Source: Bacteroidota bacterium
GTDB lineage: Bacteria > Bacteroidota > Bacteroidia > Chitinophagales > Chitinophagaceae
Assembly: GCA_016868895.1 (NCBI GenBank)
Contig: VGFK01000001.1
Location: 149,006 to 213,005, forward strand
Direction: 5' to 3'
Length of the DNA: 64,000 nucleotides
Shown here one piece after another: positions 36,248-44,923 of the stretch (the first letter of the stretch is position 1; every line of letters begins with the position of its first letter). A program made the position numbers and the translations under genes. The notes under the pieces are model-generated. The model saw nothing but the letters and a program-made list of their open reading frames with translations, did no database searches and had not been told where the DNA came from.

Positions 36248-36601
36248 TTAAAATTTAAGACCTCCTTCGCGTGCACCATCTGCAACCGCTTTTACCCTTC
36301 CGTGGTAAAGGAATCCACCGCGATCGAACACACATTCGCTGAGCCCCAGGGCCACTGCTTTTTTAGCGATGGCTTCACCCACCATTTTGGACTTGGAGGT
36401 TTTGGTTCCTTTTTGCGCAGCGATGTCTTTGTCGCGCGATGACGCTGAGGCCAGTGTGGCATTGCTCAGATCATCAATCAACTGTGCATAGATATCCGTA
36501 TTGCTGCGGTATACACAAAGGCGCGGACGCTGTGCCGTTCCCGAAATTTTCTTGCGGACCGTGTACTTGATGCGTTGCCTTCTTAATGCTTTAACGTTCA
36601 T
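36248..36601 (-). CDS. rplR: 50S ribosomal protein L18
   Basis: 117 residues, 5S rRNA-binding. [20 protein letters not shown] and [18 protein letters not shown] open the protein; [26 protein letters not shown] closes it, the standard L18 end. Gap to rplF is 40 bp and holds a stem-loop. Confidence 0.97.
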   Translation of the reverse strand: MNVKALRRQRIKYTVRKKISGTAQRPRLCVYRSNTDIYAQLIDDLSNATLASASSRDKDIAAQKGTKTSKSKMVGEAIAKKAVALGLSECVFDRGGFLYHGRVKAVADGAREGGLKF

Positions 36602-36615
36602 TTCCTATTTGTTTT

Positions 36616-36632
36616 TCCTGATGCTGCCAGGA
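36616..36632 (-). other. stem-loop 14 nt upstream of rplR
   Basis: Five-base arms TCCTG/CAGGA with a seven-base loop, then an A-rich stretch to the ATG. Confidence 0.4.
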
Positions 36633-36641
36633 GGTTATCAA

Positions 36642-37196
36642 TTATTTACCAGCTGCTTTACCGGCTTTACGACGGATGTATTCGTCTTTGTATTTCACAC
36701 CCTTGCCCTTGTATGGTTCAGGTTTGCGCAAGCTTCTAATTTTAGCCGCTACCTGTCCCAACAGTTGCTTGTCGGCACCCTCCAAGAAAATACGGGGGTT
36801 GTCTCCCTTCTCCTGTGTGGTGCTCACTTTGATTTCTTTGGGAATTTCCAGCAAAATGTTGTGCGAGTACCCCAATGAAAGATCCAGTAGGTTTCCTTGG
36901 TTGGAGGCTTTGAAACCGACACCGACCAATTCCAGTTCCTTCTTGAATCCAGTGGTCACGCCCAGCACCAGGTTGCTGATCAACGCACGGGAAAGTCCAT
37001 GCAACGCACGATGGCGTATCTGATCCGTTGGGCGTTTGCATTCCACACGGTTTCCGCTGACCTCAACGGTGATGTCGCGGTCAATCACTTGTTTCAACTC
37101 TCCTTTGGGACCCTTAACCGTAACCACATTGTCCTTGCCTACTGAAAGGCTCACACCCGCGGGGAGTTCAATTATTTTTTTACCTATACGAGACAT
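36642..37196 (-). CDS. rplF: 50S ribosomal protein L6
   Basis: 184 residues. MSRIGKKIIELPAGVSLSVG at the start and PEPYKGKGVKYKDEYIRRKAGKAAGK at the end are L6 hallmarks; the middle has the second domain strand NILLEIPKEIKVSTT. L6 sits near the factor-binding site. Gap to rpsH is 18 bp. Confidence 0.97.
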   Translation of the reverse strand: MSRIGKKIIELPAGVSLSVGKDNVVTVKGPKGELKQVIDRDITVEVSGNRVECKRPTDQIRHRALHGLSRALISNLVLGVTTGFKKELELVGVGFKASNQGNLLDLSLGYSHNILLEIPKEIKVSTTQEKGDNPRIFLEGADKQLLGQVAAKIRSLRKPEPYKGKGVKYKDEYIRRKAGKAAGK

Positions 37197-37214
37197 AATC
37201 GCTTGTTTTAAAGT

Positions 37215-37613
37215 TTAATAAACATAGCAGAGCACCTCACCCCCTACATTCTGGTTCTTCGCATCTTTGTCCGTCATCACACCTTTTGAGGTAGAGAGAA
37301 TCGCTACACCCAAGCCATTTTTCACACGCTTGAATTCAGCAGGCTTTGCGTACTGGCGCAGACCAGGACGCGAAATGCGCTCCATGGATTTGATCGCAGG
37401 TTCTTTGGTAGACGGGTCGTACTTCAGCGCGATCTTGATCATGCCTTGCTTGCTATCGTCTTCAAATTTGTACTTGAGGATGTAGCCCTGATGGTACAAA
37501 ATCTCGGTGATGCGCTTCTTCAAATTGGAAGCGGGAACCTCAACGATTCTGTGTCCTGCCATTTGTGCATTCCTGATTCTGGTCAGGAAGTCTGCAATTG
37601 GATCTGTTGTCAT
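37215..37613 (-). CDS. rpsH: 30S ribosomal protein S8
   Basis: 132 residues. TTDPIADFLTRIRNAQMAGH opens; the C-terminal GLGVAILSTSKGVMTDKDAKNQNVGGEVLCYVY is the typical S8 end. S8 is the known feedback regulator of the spc operon in E. coli; whether that holds here is unknown. An exact AAAGGAGG Shine-Dalgarno sits 7 nt upstream of the ATG, unlike nearly all its neighbours. Confidence 0.97.
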   Translation of the reverse strand: MTTDPIADFLTRIRNAQMAGHRIVEVPASNLKKRITEILYHQGYILKYKFEDDSKQGMIKIALKYDPSTKEPAIKSMERISRPGLRQYAKPAEFKRVKNGLGVAILSTSKGVMTDKDAKNQNVGGEVLCYVY

Positions 37614-37620
37614 ATTTTTT

Positions 37621-37628
37621 CCTCCTTT
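37621..37628 (-). promoter_or_regulatory. strong Shine-Dalgarno of rpsH
   Basis: AAAGGAGG on the minus strand, separated from the ATG by seven A/T bases; preceded by a GC-rich stem-loop. Confidence 0.75.
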
Positions 37629-37630
37629 GT

Positions 37631-37646
37631 CCCGGTAGCTTCCGGG
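37631..37646 (-). other. stem-loop 17 nt upstream of rpsH
   Basis: CCCGG/CCGGG arms with a six-base loop, in the 62-bp rpsN-rpsH gap, directly before the Shine-Dalgarno. Confidence 0.5.
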
Positions 37647-37675
37647 AATTTGGGTTTAATGTTTCGAATTAAGGT

Positions 37676-37945
37676 TTACCAGCTGGCCTTTTTAACACCG
37701 GGGATCTTACCTGAAAGTGCCATTTCACGAAACGCTACCCTGGAGATTCCAAAGAAACACATGTAACCTTTGGGGCGACCGGTGAGCTGACACCTGTTTT
37801 TGAGGCGAACCTTCGATGAATTCTTAGGAAGTTGATCCAGCGCTGCCCACTCGCCTGCCGCCTTCAATGCCGCACGCTTTTCTGCAAACTGACTGACCAA
37901 TTTTTCCCGTTTACGCTGCCTGGCCTTTACTGATTCTTTTGCCAT
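37676..37945 (-). CDS. rpsN: 30S ribosomal protein S14, zinc-free long form
   Basis: 89 residues, the longer S14 type without the paired CxxC zinc motifs (only RCQLTGR and YMCFF cysteines). [18 protein letters not shown] and [15 protein letters not shown] are standard. S14 packs in the 30S head. Its ATG is 23 bp after rplE. Confidence 0.96.
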   Translation of the reverse strand: MAKESVKARQRKREKLVSQFAEKRAALKAAGEWAALDQLPKNSSKVRLKNRCQLTGRPKGYMCFFGISRVAFREMALSGKIPGVKKASW

Positions 37946-37968
37946 ATGTTAATGTTGAATTTGCTGGT

Positions 37969-38538
37969 TTAATCTTTTTTCATGTTTTTGAACGGCATGC
38001 CCAACTCCTTGAGCAATTCGTATGCTTCCTCATTGTTCTTGGCGGTGGTCACAAATGTGATGTCCATGCCGGTGATCTTGTTCACCTTGTCGATATCGAT
38101 CTCCGGGAAAATGATCTGCTCTGTTACGCCGAGGGTATAATTTCCTCTGCCGTCAAATGCTTTTTCACTCACGCCTTTGAAATCGCGCACGCGGGGAAGA
38201 GTGGCCGCAATCAATCGATCCAGGAACTCATACATTTTCACACCGCGCAGCGTAACCCGTGCGCCGATGGGCATGTTTTTTCTCAACTTGAAATTGGAGA
38301 TATCTTTCTTGGAGCGAGTGGCCACTGCTTTTTGTCCGGTGATCATGGAAAGTTCCTCGAGTGCGATGTCGATGAGTTTCTTGTCAGAAACCGCACCATT
38401 CACGCCTCTGTTCAAACAGATCTTGGTCAGTTTGGGAACTTGCATCACAGAAGAAAATGCAAACTTCTTCATCAGCGCCGGTACCACATCCTTGCGGTAC
38501 TTGGTCTGCAACCTGGGTGTATATGTTGTCGTGCTCAT
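37969..38538 (-). CDS. rplE: 50S ribosomal protein L5
   Basis: 189 residues. [20 protein letters not shown] opens, [19 protein letters not shown] and the late [22 protein letters not shown] are L5 hallmarks. It binds 5S rRNA with L18. The ATG overlaps the rplX stop as TAATG; a GGGGAGG stretch inside the rplX tail sits 10 nt upstream and may act as ribosome-binding site. Confidence 0.97.
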   Translation of the reverse strand: MSTTTYTPRLQTKYRKDVVPALMKKFAFSSVMQVPKLTKICLNRGVNGAVSDKKLIDIALEELSMITGQKAVATRSKKDISNFKLRKNMPIGARVTLRGVKMYEFLDRLIAATLPRVRDFKGVSEKAFDGRGNYTLGVTEQIIFPEIDIDKVNKITGMDITFVTTAKNNEEAYELLKELGMPFKNMKKD

Positions 38539-38876
38539 TATTTAATTACCTCCCCTGACTTTTTAGATATTCTGACTAGTTTACCGTTTTCGCGGGAACG
38601 CTTCACTTTGGTACCTGCTTCTTGTTTCGCATCCCACAGCATGACGTTGCTGATGTGGATGGATGCTTCTTTCTTGACCAGTCCACCTTGCGTGTTCTGT
38701 GCAGAAGGCTTGGTGTGGCGGGTAACAATTGCCGCTCCTTCAACAATCACGCAGGACTTTTCCGGCAGCACTTCCAGCACCTTGCGGGGCTTCTTAGCAT
38801 CTTTGTCGTCTCCGGCAATGATCACCACCATGTCACCTTTCTTGATGTTGAATTTGGACTTGAATCTGTTGCTCAT
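38538..38876 (-). CDS. rplX: 50S ribosomal protein L24
   Basis: 112 residues. The KOW segment [19 protein letters not shown] is clear, followed by [20 protein letters not shown] and [10 protein letters not shown]24 starts assembly of the large subunit. Coupled to rplE by TAATG. Confidence 0.96.
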   Translation of the reverse strand: MSNRFKSKFNIKKGDMVVIIAGDDKDAKKPRKVLEVLPEKSCVIVEGAAIVTRHTKPSAQNTQGGLVKKEASIHISNVMLWDAKQEAGTKVKRSRENGKLVRISKKSGEVIK

Positions 38877-38912
38877 TTGCTAGTATTTATTCGTTGTTCA
38901 CGATTTTCTTGA

Positions 38913-39281
38913 TTACAGCACTTCGGGTGCCAAAGAGATGATTTTCATGTATCCCTTGTCGCGCAGCTCGCGGGCAACGGGACCAAAAATGCGGGTTCCA
39001 CGAGGCTCATCTGCTGCATTCAGCAAAACCACAGCGTTGTCGTCGAAACGGATATACGATCCGTCCTTGCGACGCAGTTTGTTCTTGGTGCGGACGATAA
39101 CGGCCTTGGCCATCGTTCCCTTCTTGATGCCACCGGCAGGAATAGCGTCCTTAACGGTCACCACGATCTTGTCTCCGATCTTGGCGTAATCCTGTCCGCT
39201 GTTTCCCAACACGCGGATGCAGAGCACTTCCTTGGCACCGCTGTTGTCCGCTACATTCAATCTGGATTCTTGCTGAATCAT
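38913..39281 (-). CDS. rplN: 50S ribosomal protein L14
   Basis: 122 residues, exactly the family length. [19 protein letters not shown] opens, with [31 protein letters not shown] and [15 protein letters not shown]14 forms an intersubunit bridge. Confidence 0.98.
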   Translation of the reverse strand: MIQQESRLNVADNSGAKEVLCIRVLGNSGQDYAKIGDKIVVTVKDAIPAGGIKKGTMAKAVIVRTKNKLRRKDGSYIRFDDNAVVLLNAADEPRGTRIFGPVARELRDKGYMKIISLAPEVL

Positions 39282-39326
39282 TTTATTTATTTTTTCCGGC
39301 TTTCACCGCGTTATACATTCAAATGC

Positions 39327-39584
39327 TTACTTGGCTTTTTCAACGATCTCCACCAGCAACCAGCGCTTGGTTTTGCTCAACGGCCTTGTTTCCATGATGC
39401 GTACTACGTCGCCAGGCTTGGCTTCATTCTTTTCATCATGTGCATGGAACTTGGTCGTTTTTTTAACGAACTTTCCATAGATCTGGTGCTTCACTTTCCT
39501 TTCCACTGCAACAGTGATGGTCTTATCCATCTTGTCGCTACGGACAACCCCGGTTTTGGTTTTGCGAATTTTTCTTTCCACCAT
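39327..39584 (-). CDS. rpsQ: 30S ribosomal protein S17
   Basis: 85 residues. [20 protein letters not shown] and [21 protein letters not shown] are S17 hallmarks. A short CCGGC/GCCGG stem-loop and an A-rich spacer precede the start. Confidence 0.97.
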   Translation of the reverse strand: MVERKIRKTKTGVVRSDKMDKTITVAVERKVKHQIYGKFVKKTTKFHAHDEKNEAKPGDVVRIMETRPLSKTKRWLLVEIVEKAK

Positions 39585-39600
39585 TGTGTTTATTTTTTTC

Positions 39601-39614
39601 CCGGCCGATGCCGG
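39601..39614 (-). other. stem-loop 16 nt upstream of rpsQ
   Basis: Five-base arms CCGGC/GCCGG with a four-base loop; GAAAAAAATAAACACA then leads to the ATG. Confidence 0.5.
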
Positions 39615-39631
39615 AACGTTTTACTAGTTTT

Positions 39632-39838
39632 TTATGCCAACAACCTTTTCTTCAGTTCTGATTTCATTCGAGCAAGATCACGCCTCAGGTCGCGCAAGCT
39701 CATGGGATTCTCCAAAGGAGTGATGGCATGTGCAAACTGCATTTTCTTCAGACGCAATTCATCCTCACTGATCTTTGCCTTAATGTCGGCTTCGCTGAGC
39801 GAGGAAATACTTTTCAAAAAATCAATCTTCTTAGACAT
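39632..39838 (-). CDS. rpmC: 50S ribosomal protein L29
   Basis: 68 residues, two-helix protein near the exit tunnel. LSEADIKAKISEDELRLKKM and NPMSLRDLRRDLARMKSELK show the L29 pattern. Between rplP and rpsQ as in most bacteria. Confidence 0.95.
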   Translation of the reverse strand: MSKKIDFLKSISSLSEADIKAKISEDELRLKKMQFAHAITPLENPMSLRDLRRDLARMKSELKKRLLA

Positions 39839-39865
39839 GTTTCGTTGTTTTTTCAGTTATCACCA

Positions 39866-40285
39866 TTATGCTACGAGGTCCCTGCGCACAACAAATTTTG
39901 TTTTGATGGGAAGCTTGGCCGCTGCCAGATCCATGGCTTCTTTGGCCACTTGAACACTGACCCCGTCCACTTCAAACAGGATCCTTCCGGGTTCCACTAC
40001 AGCTGCCCAGAACTCAGGATTACCTTTACCCTTACCCATCCTCACTTCCAATGGCTTGCGGGTGATGGGCTTATCGGGGAAAATGCGGATCCACACGTTT
40101 CCTTCACGCTTCATGGCGCGGGTCATGGCCTGGCGTGCTGCTTCCAGCTGACGGTTGGTCATCCAGACCGGCTCCATCGCCTTGAGACCATATGATCCAA
40201 AAGCCAAGGTAGTGCCGCGCTTCGCGACCTGTCTGATCCTGCCCTTCTGTGCTTTCCTGTGTTTGGTTCTTTTTGGTTGTAACAT
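39866..40285 (-). CDS. rplP: 50S ribosomal protein L16
   Basis: 139 residues from ATG 40285, giving the standard [15 protein letters not shown] start; the frame's TTG two codons upstream is not needed. [39 protein letters not shown] and [20 protein letters not shown] are hallmarks. L16 lines the A-site tRNA. Confidence 0.97.
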   Translation of the reverse strand: MLQPKRTKHRKAQKGRIRQVAKRGTTLAFGSYGLKAMEPVWMTNRQLEAARQAMTRAMKREGNVWIRIFPDKPITRKPLEVRMGKGKGNPEFWAAVVEPGRILFEVDGVSVQVAKEAMDLAAAKLPIKTKFVVRRDLVA

Positions 40286-40320
40286 GCTCAACTAGTTTTG
40301 AATAGCGATTTGTCAATATT

Positions 40321-41061
40321 TTAGGACCGGCGATCACGTGGACCCTTGCGGTCGTCACGACCACCGCGGGCTTCCCTTCTTTCAGCGGCTTCTGACTTTC
40401 CACCGACAAAATTGGGATTGAGGTCGCGCTTGGCCAACACTTCTCCTTTACAGATCCATACCTTGATTCCAATTTTTCCATAGACCGTCTGCGCAAAAAC
40501 AGATGCATAGTCGATGTCCATCCGGAATGTGTGCAATGGAACCCTGCCCTGCTTGATCTCTTCGGTACGGGCAATCTCAGCACCGCCAATTCGACCGCTT
40601 ACTTTTATCTTGATTCCCTCTGCACCCAAACGCAACGTAGAAGCAATGGCCATTTTGATGGCACGCTTGTAGTTGATGCGGTTCTCGATCTGCTTGGCAA
40701 TGGTCTCGCCCACGATGTTGGCATCCAGTTCAGGACGACGAATTTCCAGGATGTTGATCTGGACGTCTTCCTTACCGGTCAGCTTTTTCAACTCTTCCTT
40801 GATGCGGTCAACTTCTCCACCTCCCTTACCAATGATGATGCCAGGCTTGGACGTGTGGATGGTCACGATCAACTTGTTGAGCGTACGCTCGATGACGATC
40901 TTGGCGATGCCACCTTTGTTGATACGGGCATTGAGGTAGTTGCGGATTTTGTTGTCCTCTATGAGCTTGGTTGCATAGTCCTTGCTATTGCCGTACCAGT
41001 TGCTCTCCCAACCCTTGATGATGCCCAATCGGTTGCCGATCGGATTCGTTTTTTGACCCAT
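40321..41061 (-). CDS. rpsC: 30S ribosomal protein S3
   Basis: 246 residues. [20 protein letters not shown] opens. The KH domain has [16 protein letters not shown]-type sequence (here [20 protein letters not shown]). The tail ending [20 protein letters not shown] is a basic extension of about 25 residues. S3 lines the mRNA entry. Confidence 0.97.
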   Translation of the reverse strand: MGQKTNPIGNRLGIIKGWESNWYGNSKDYATKLIEDNKIRNYLNARINKGGIAKIVIERTLNKLIVTIHTSKPGIIIGKGGGEVDRIKEELKKLTGKEDVQINILEIRRPELDANIVGETIAKQIENRINYKRAIKMAIASTLRLGAEGIKIKVSGRIGGAEIARTEEIKQGRVPLHTFRMDIDYASVFAQTVYGKIGIKVWICKGEVLAKRDLNPNFVGGKSEAAERREARGGRDDRKGPRDRRS

Positions 41062-41082
41062 TATGATTCAGTTTGAGTGTTC

Positions 41083-41421
41083 TTAATTTTTTGTGTCTAC
41101 AATAACGGTTACGTGATTGCTGCGTTTGCGCATCCGATACGCCCTTCCCTGAGGAGCCGGCAGCATGCGCTTGATGGAACGCGCTCCGTCCACCATGATG
41201 GTTTTCACCACCAATGCCTCTACATTGCCGCCTTCGTTCTTCTGCTTCCAGTTGCTCACAGCAGACATCACCAGCTTGCGCAACGGAGTAGCACTGTGCT
41301 GGGGGTGATGCTCCAGAATCGCAACGGCCTTCTCCACCTTCAACCCACGGATATGGTCCGCCAGCAAGCGCATCTTGCGGGGGGATGCGGGATAGTTTCT
41401 CAATTTTGCTACTGCTTCCAT
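41083..41421 (-). CDS. rplV: 50S ribosomal protein L22
   Basis: 112 residues. AKLRNYPASPRKMRLLADHI opens, and the tunnel hairpin is MVDGARSIKRMLPAPQGRA. VKTIMVDGARS follows the usual L22 layout. A short stem-loop lies 15 nt upstream of its ATG. Confidence 0.97.
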   Translation of the reverse strand: MEAVAKLRNYPASPRKMRLLADHIRGLKVEKAVAILEHHPQHSATPLRKLVMSAVSNWKQKNEGGNVEALVVKTIMVDGARSIKRMLPAPQGRAYRMRKRSNHVTVIVDTKN

Positions 41422-41436
41422 ACTATGTTGTTTTTA

Positions 41437-41451
41437 CTCGTTCAAGACGAG
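41437..41451 (-). other. stem-loop 15 nt upstream of rplV
   Basis: Five-base arms CTCGT/ACGAG with a five-base loop; TAAAAACAACATAGT leads to the ATG. Confidence 0.45.
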
Positions 41452-41458
41452 CACTGAT

Positions 41459-41728
41459 TTAGACTTTTTTGCTTGAGTGTCCTTTGAACTGACGGGTAGG
41501 AGCGAACTCGCCGAGCTTGTGTCCCACCATGAACTCAGTTACGTATACCGGGATGAACTTGTTCCCATTGTGAACCGCAAACGTGTGGCCCACAAAGTCA
41601 GGGGTGATGGTGCTTCTGCGGCTCCAGGTTTTCACAACTCCCTTCTTGTTCTTGCCATCATTCATCGCCTCCACTTTCTTTTCCAGCTTGGAGGATACAT
41701 AAGGACCTTTTCTTATTGAACGAGCCAT
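41459..41728 (-). CDS. rpsS: 30S ribosomal protein S19
   Basis: 89 residues. [20 protein letters not shown] opens; [20 protein letters not shown] and [15 protein letters not shown] close. S19 contacts the 50S head bridge. 21 bp after rplB. Confidence 0.98.
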   Translation of the reverse strand: MARSIRKGPYVSSKLEKKVEAMNDGKNKKGVVKTWSRRSTITPDFVGHTFAVHNGNKFIPVYVTEFMVGHKLGEFAPTRQFKGHSSKKV

Positions 41729-41749
41729 GGTATTGTTTTCGTTTTATCG

Positions 41750-42589
41750 TTATTTAGCCAGTTTGCTTCCGTTTTTGCGCTGCAGGATCAGCTTGTCGCT
41801 TCCCTTGCCCAATGTTCTTGTCTTTTCGCCCTTCGCATACTTTCCGGTACGGCTGCGGGGATGTCCACCAGAGGACCTTCCCTCACCACCACCCATGGGG
41901 TGGTCAACCGGGTTCATCGCTACACCGCGGTTGCGGGGACGAATGCCTTTCCAACGGTTACGGCCTGCTTTGCCCATGCTCTCCAGGTTATGATCGGAGT
42001 TGGACAATACGCCAACCGTCGCGAAACAATTGATCAATACTTTACGGAGCTCACCGGATGGCATCTTCAATACAGCGTACCGCTCTTCCTTGTTGGTGAG
42101 CTGAGCCGAAGAACCTGCACTGCGGGCAATCTTACCGCCCTGACCGGGTTGCATTTCAATGTTGTGGAGGTTGGTACCCAACGGCATGTTCTTCATCATC
42201 AATGCATTGCCCACTTCCGGTGCAACTGCATTTCCGCTCACGACCGTCATGCCCACTTCCAATCCCTGGGGAGCCAGGATGTAGCGCTTTTCTCCATCGG
42301 CATAGTTCAACAATGCGATGAATGCCGTGCGGTTGGGATCGTATTCAATCGTTGCAACTTTTGCAGGAATATCATGCTTGTTGCGCTTGAAATCAATGAC
42401 ACGGTACATCTGCTTGCTGCCGCCACCAATGTAGCGCATTGCACGACGTCCCTGTGCGTTTCGTCCACCGGTCTTCTTCCCCTTTTCCAGGAGTGATTTC
42501 TCTGGACGATCCGTGGTGATCTCAGCGTACGCATTGCCGATTCTCCAACGCGTTCCTGCTGTAATGGGTTTGTACTTTTTTAATGCCAT
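41750..42589 (-). CDS. rplB: 50S ribosomal protein L2
   Basis: 279 residues. [20 protein letters not shown] opens. The peptidyl-transferase-associated segment [20 protein letters not shown] carries the conserved His, followed by [20 protein letters not shown]. Largest r-protein gene of the S10 part. Confidence 0.98.
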   Translation of the reverse strand: MALKKYKPITAGTRWRIGNAYAEITTDRPEKSLLEKGKKTGGRNAQGRRAMRYIGGGSKQMYRVIDFKRNKHDIPAKVATIEYDPNRTAFIALLNYADGEKRYILAPQGLEVGMTVVSGNAVAPEVGNALMMKNMPLGTNLHNIEMQPGQGGKIARSAGSSAQLTNKEERYAVLKMPSGELRKVLINCFATVGVLSNSDHNLESMGKAGRNRWKGIRPRNRGVAMNPVDHPMGGGEGRSSGGHPRSRTGKYAKGEKTRTLGKGSDKLILQRKNGSKLAK

Positions 42590-42621
42590 TTTTTATGTTT
42601 TATCCGTTGGCTTGTTTCAAA

Positions 42622-42921
42622 TTAAATGGTCGCATACAGGTCGATCGATTCGCCCTCTGCAACCGTTACAAATGCTTTTTTAAAAGCAGGCTTTCTGCCG
42701 CTGATCACACCGGCTTTGGTAAAGCGGCTCTTGCTCTTGGCAGGAGAAACGGCCGTACGAACATCCTCTACGGTTACGCCATAGAAATCTTCTACCGCCT
42801 TCTTGATCTCCAACTTGTTGGCCAAGCGCGCTACTTTAAATGAATACACCCTTCTTTTCTCAGAAAGCTGATTGGCTTTCTCTGAAAGAATGGGCTTCAC
42901 CAGAACATCAGCAAGTTTCAT
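42622..42921 (-). CDS. rplW: 50S ribosomal protein L23
   Basis: 99 residues. VLVKPILSEKANQLSEKRRV and NKLEIKKAVEDFYGVTVEDV are L23 hallmarks; this protein docks trigger factor and SRP at the exit. 30 bp after rplD. Confidence 0.96.
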   Translation of the reverse strand: MKLADVLVKPILSEKANQLSEKRRVYSFKVARLANKLEIKKAVEDFYGVTVEDVRTAVSPAKSKSRFTKAGVISGRKPAFKKAFVTVAEGESIDLYATI

Positions 42922-42951
42922 ATCAATGGTTTGAATGTGTTGTCAAATGAT

Positions 42952-43590
42952 TTATGCTTCTACCGCAGCTTCCAGTTCACTGAACAGCTTGGCAGCTGAT
43001 TCGGTGATCACAAGTACATCGGCGTTCATCACATCGTAGGTATTCACGTCAGAAAGCACACAGGCCATCACACTGGAGATGTTCCGTGAACTCACAAATA
43101 CCTGCTCGTTCAATTCAGGAAGCACATAGAGTGCTTTCTTGTTGGCTACGTTCAGCGCTTTGAGCATGGAAGCGAAGGCTGCCGTTTTAGGTGCATCCAA
43201 TTGGAGGTCTTCTACCACCACCACTGCATTATCCTTGGTTTTCAGGCTCAGCGCACTGACCTTGGCCAGGTCCTTCACCTTGCGGTTCAGTTTGATGTCG
43301 TAGGCATGAGGTTTCGGACCAAAAATGGTACCACCGCCTTTGTACAAGGGGTTGCGGATGTTGCCCTTACGAGAACCACCGGTTCCTTTTTGACGGTGCA
43401 GCTTGCGGCTCGCACCTTTCACCTCCGCACGGGTCTTTACTTTATGAGTACCCTGACGCTGAGCAGCAAGAAACTGCTTCACCGCCAAGTAAACCGCATG
43501 GGTATTGGGTTCGATACCAAATACCTCTTCAGGCAGATCGACTGTCCTGCCGGTTTTGCTTCCTTGAATAGATAGTACGTCTAGTTGCAT
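42952..43590 (-). CDS. rplD: 50S ribosomal protein L4
   Basis: 212 residues. The tunnel loop is visible as KLHRQKGTGGSRKGNIRNPL and FGPKPHAYDIKLNRKVKDLA. L4 represses the S10 operon in E. coli; no matching leader was identified here. 15 bp after rplC. Confidence 0.97.
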   Translation of the reverse strand: MQLDVLSIQGSKTGRTVDLPEEVFGIEPNTHAVYLAVKQFLAAQRQGTHKVKTRAEVKGASRKLHRQKGTGGSRKGNIRNPLYKGGGTIFGPKPHAYDIKLNRKVKDLAKVSALSLKTKDNAVVVVEDLQLDAPKTAAFASMLKALNVANKKALYVLPELNEQVFVSSRNISSVMACVLSDVNTYDVMNADVLVITESAAKLFSELEAAVEA

Positions 43591-43605
43591 GATGAATGCG
43601 TTGAA

Positions 43606-44223
43606 TTAATTCTGAATGTAAACGATGGAACCATTGTGGCCGGGAACCGATCCGCTGATTAGGATATAGTTCTTCTCCGGGAATATCTTCACCACCTTCA
43701 GGCCTTTCACCTTCACGCGATCACCGCCCAAACGGCCGGCCATGCGCATGCCCTTGAATACCCTGGAAGCATCCGATGAGTTACCAATGGAACCGGGAGC
43801 GCGCTGACGATCGTGCTGACCGTGCGACTGCTCACCCACACCACTGAAACCGTGACGCTTGACCACACCCTGAAAACCCTTGCCCTTAGATGTGCCGACC
43901 ACATCCACCTTTTCGCCCTCAGCGAAAATGTCGCAGGTAACCGACTCTCCAATGTTTTTCTCAATGGAATAATCCCTGAACTCCTTCACATGGCGCTTGG
44001 GAGCAGTGGATGCTTTAGAAAAATGACCCTTTTCTGATGCGTTGGAACTTTTCTCGGTTTTTTCACCGAAAGACAACTGAAGTGCAGTGTAGCCATCGCT
44101 TTCTGCAGATTTAACCTGTGTAATCACACACGGTCCGGCTTCGATGACGGTACAGGGCGTTTGCCTGCCGTCGGGACCGAAGATGCTGGTCATGCCGATT
44201 TTCTTTCCGATAATTCCTTTCAT
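43606..44223 (-). CDS. rplC: 50S ribosomal protein L3
   Basis: 205 residues. [20 protein letters not shown] opens; [20 protein letters not shown] and [20 protein letters not shown] are standard. Its ATG overlaps a TGA belonging to a small upstream frame (44220-44369) as ATGA. Unlike most genomes, 267 bp separate it from rpsJ. Confidence 0.97.
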   Translation of the reverse strand: MKGIIGKKIGMTSIFGPDGRQTPCTVIEAGPCVITQVKSAESDGYTALQLSFGEKTEKSSNASEKGHFSKASTAPKRHVKEFRDYSIEKNIGESVTCDIFAEGEKVDVVGTSKGKGFQGVVKRHGFSGVGEQSHGQHDRQRAPGSIGNSSDASRVFKGMRMAGRLGGDRVKVKGLKVVKIFPEKNYILISGSVPGHNGSIVYIQN

Positions 44224-44369
44224 GTTCTGTCGTTTGTGCCCTTTTCGGTATGATGGACAGTGAGGCCATGACCTCTCTTCAATCCGAGTTTGCCATCGAC
44301 CTTTTCCAGGTGGTTCTCACAAAGAACCGGAAGTACCGATGGTAAACAAACCTCGAAGGGCTTGTTCAT
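44220..44369 (-). CDS. possible 49-residue protein between rpsJ and rplC
   Basis: A frame opening [20 protein letters not shown], then [20 protein letters not shown], ending TEKGTNDRT and TGA at 44222-44220, which overlaps the rplC ATG as ATGA. An in-frame TGA lies two codons before the ATG, so the start is fixed. It has two cysteines (8 and 17), three closely spaced His (34, 39, 40), no signal peptide and no membrane segment. I do not recognise it. A random frame of this length is possible; the coupling arrangement and the unusual spacer are the support. It could be a small protein, a leader peptide that tunes rplC, or chance. Confidence 0.4.
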   Translation of the reverse strand: MNKPFEVCLPSVLPVLCENHLEKVDGKLGLKRGHGLTVHHTEKGTNDRT

Positions 44370-44420
44370 ATTTCAACTCCACAGGGGAGATTAAAATTAA
44401 GTTCAGCGCTCCTTTTTATC

Positions 44421-44433
44421 CTGCCGCCGGCAG
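44421..44433 (-). other. small hairpin in the rpsJ-rplC spacer
   Basis: CTGCC/GGCAG arms with a three-base loop, followed on the minus strand by an A-rich rather than U-rich stretch, so not a terminator. Confidence 0.35.
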
Positions 44434-44490
44434 TCAATTGGGAGATGAATGATAAAGAACTGTGTGCCGCTGGTGCAGCACGCAAAGCCG

Positions 44491-44796
44491 TCAGGCCTTG
44501 ATCTCCACGTCCACACCACTGGGGAGGTCGAGCTTGCTCAACGCATCCACGGTGCGGGATGATGAAGTGTATATGTCAAGTAAACGCTTGTGTGTGCTTA
44601 ATTGGAACTGCTCACGGGCTTTCTTGTTTACGTGAGGAGATTTCAACACGGTGAAGATGCGCTTTTGCGTAGGCAGAGGAATGGGACCAGTGATGACTGC
44701 TCCTGTACTGCGCACGGTTTTGACAATCTTCTCCGCAGATTTGTCGACGAGGTTGTGATCGTACGACTGCAACTTGATCCTGATACGCTGTGACAT
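44491..44796 (-). CDS. rpsJ: 30S ribosomal protein S10
   Basis: 101 residues from ATG 44796 ([15 protein letters not shown]); the frame's TTG two codons earlier is not used. [20 protein letters not shown] and [19 protein letters not shown] are S10 hallmarks. It opens the S10 unit behind its own promoter and a 5' stem-loop. S10 also serves NusB in antitermination. Confidence 0.97.
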   Translation of the reverse strand: MSQRIRIKLQSYDHNLVDKSAEKIVKTVRSTGAVITGPIPLPTQKRIFTVLKSPHVNKKAREQFQLSTHKRLLDIYTSSSRTVDALSKLDLPSGVDVEIKA

Positions 44797-44805
44797 AGAC
44801 AATTA

Positions 44806-44821
44806 CCCATTTTTGAATGGG
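44806..44821 (-). other. stem-loop at the 5' end of the rpsJ message
   Basis: Six-base arms CCCATT/AATGGG, four-base loop, ending 9 nt before the rpsJ ATG. The promoter at 44826-44857 predicts transcription starting almost exactly at its 5' edge. Confidence 0.5.
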
Positions 44822-44825
44822 GATG

Positions 44826-44857
44826 CAAAACTAGTCAATAGTTTGCTTCCAACAAAA
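44826..44857 (-). promoter_or_regulatory. consensus promoter of rpsJ (S10 unit)
   Basis: TTTTG (44857-44853), 19 nt, TAGTTTTG (44833-44826) on the minus strand: exact to TTTG-N19-TAnnTTTG. It sits just beyond the fusA terminator, so S10 transcription starts anew here. Confidence 0.75.
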
Positions 44858-44866
44858 GAAATCCTT

Positions 44867-44897
44867 AAAAAAGTGGGGCCCGGCTTCGCCGGGCCCC
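44867..44897 (-). terminator. intrinsic terminator of fusA
   Basis: Ten-base GC arms GGGGCCCGGC/GCCGGGCCCC (44875-44884, 44888-44897) with a three-base loop, followed on the minus strand by ACTTTTTT. Strong factor-independent terminator. Confidence 0.85.
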
Positions 44898-44923
44898 ATA
44901 CTACTGTATTTCAATTACTTAAA

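Noticed and set aside
37939-38883. 314-codon plus-strand frame opposite rplE and rplX
   Set aside because: Lies across two conserved ribosomal genes on the other strand; composition is that of an antisense frame.
44421-44433. Terminator after rpsJ
   Set aside because: The hairpin is only five base pairs and is followed by A-rich sequence on the transcribed strand, not a U-tract.
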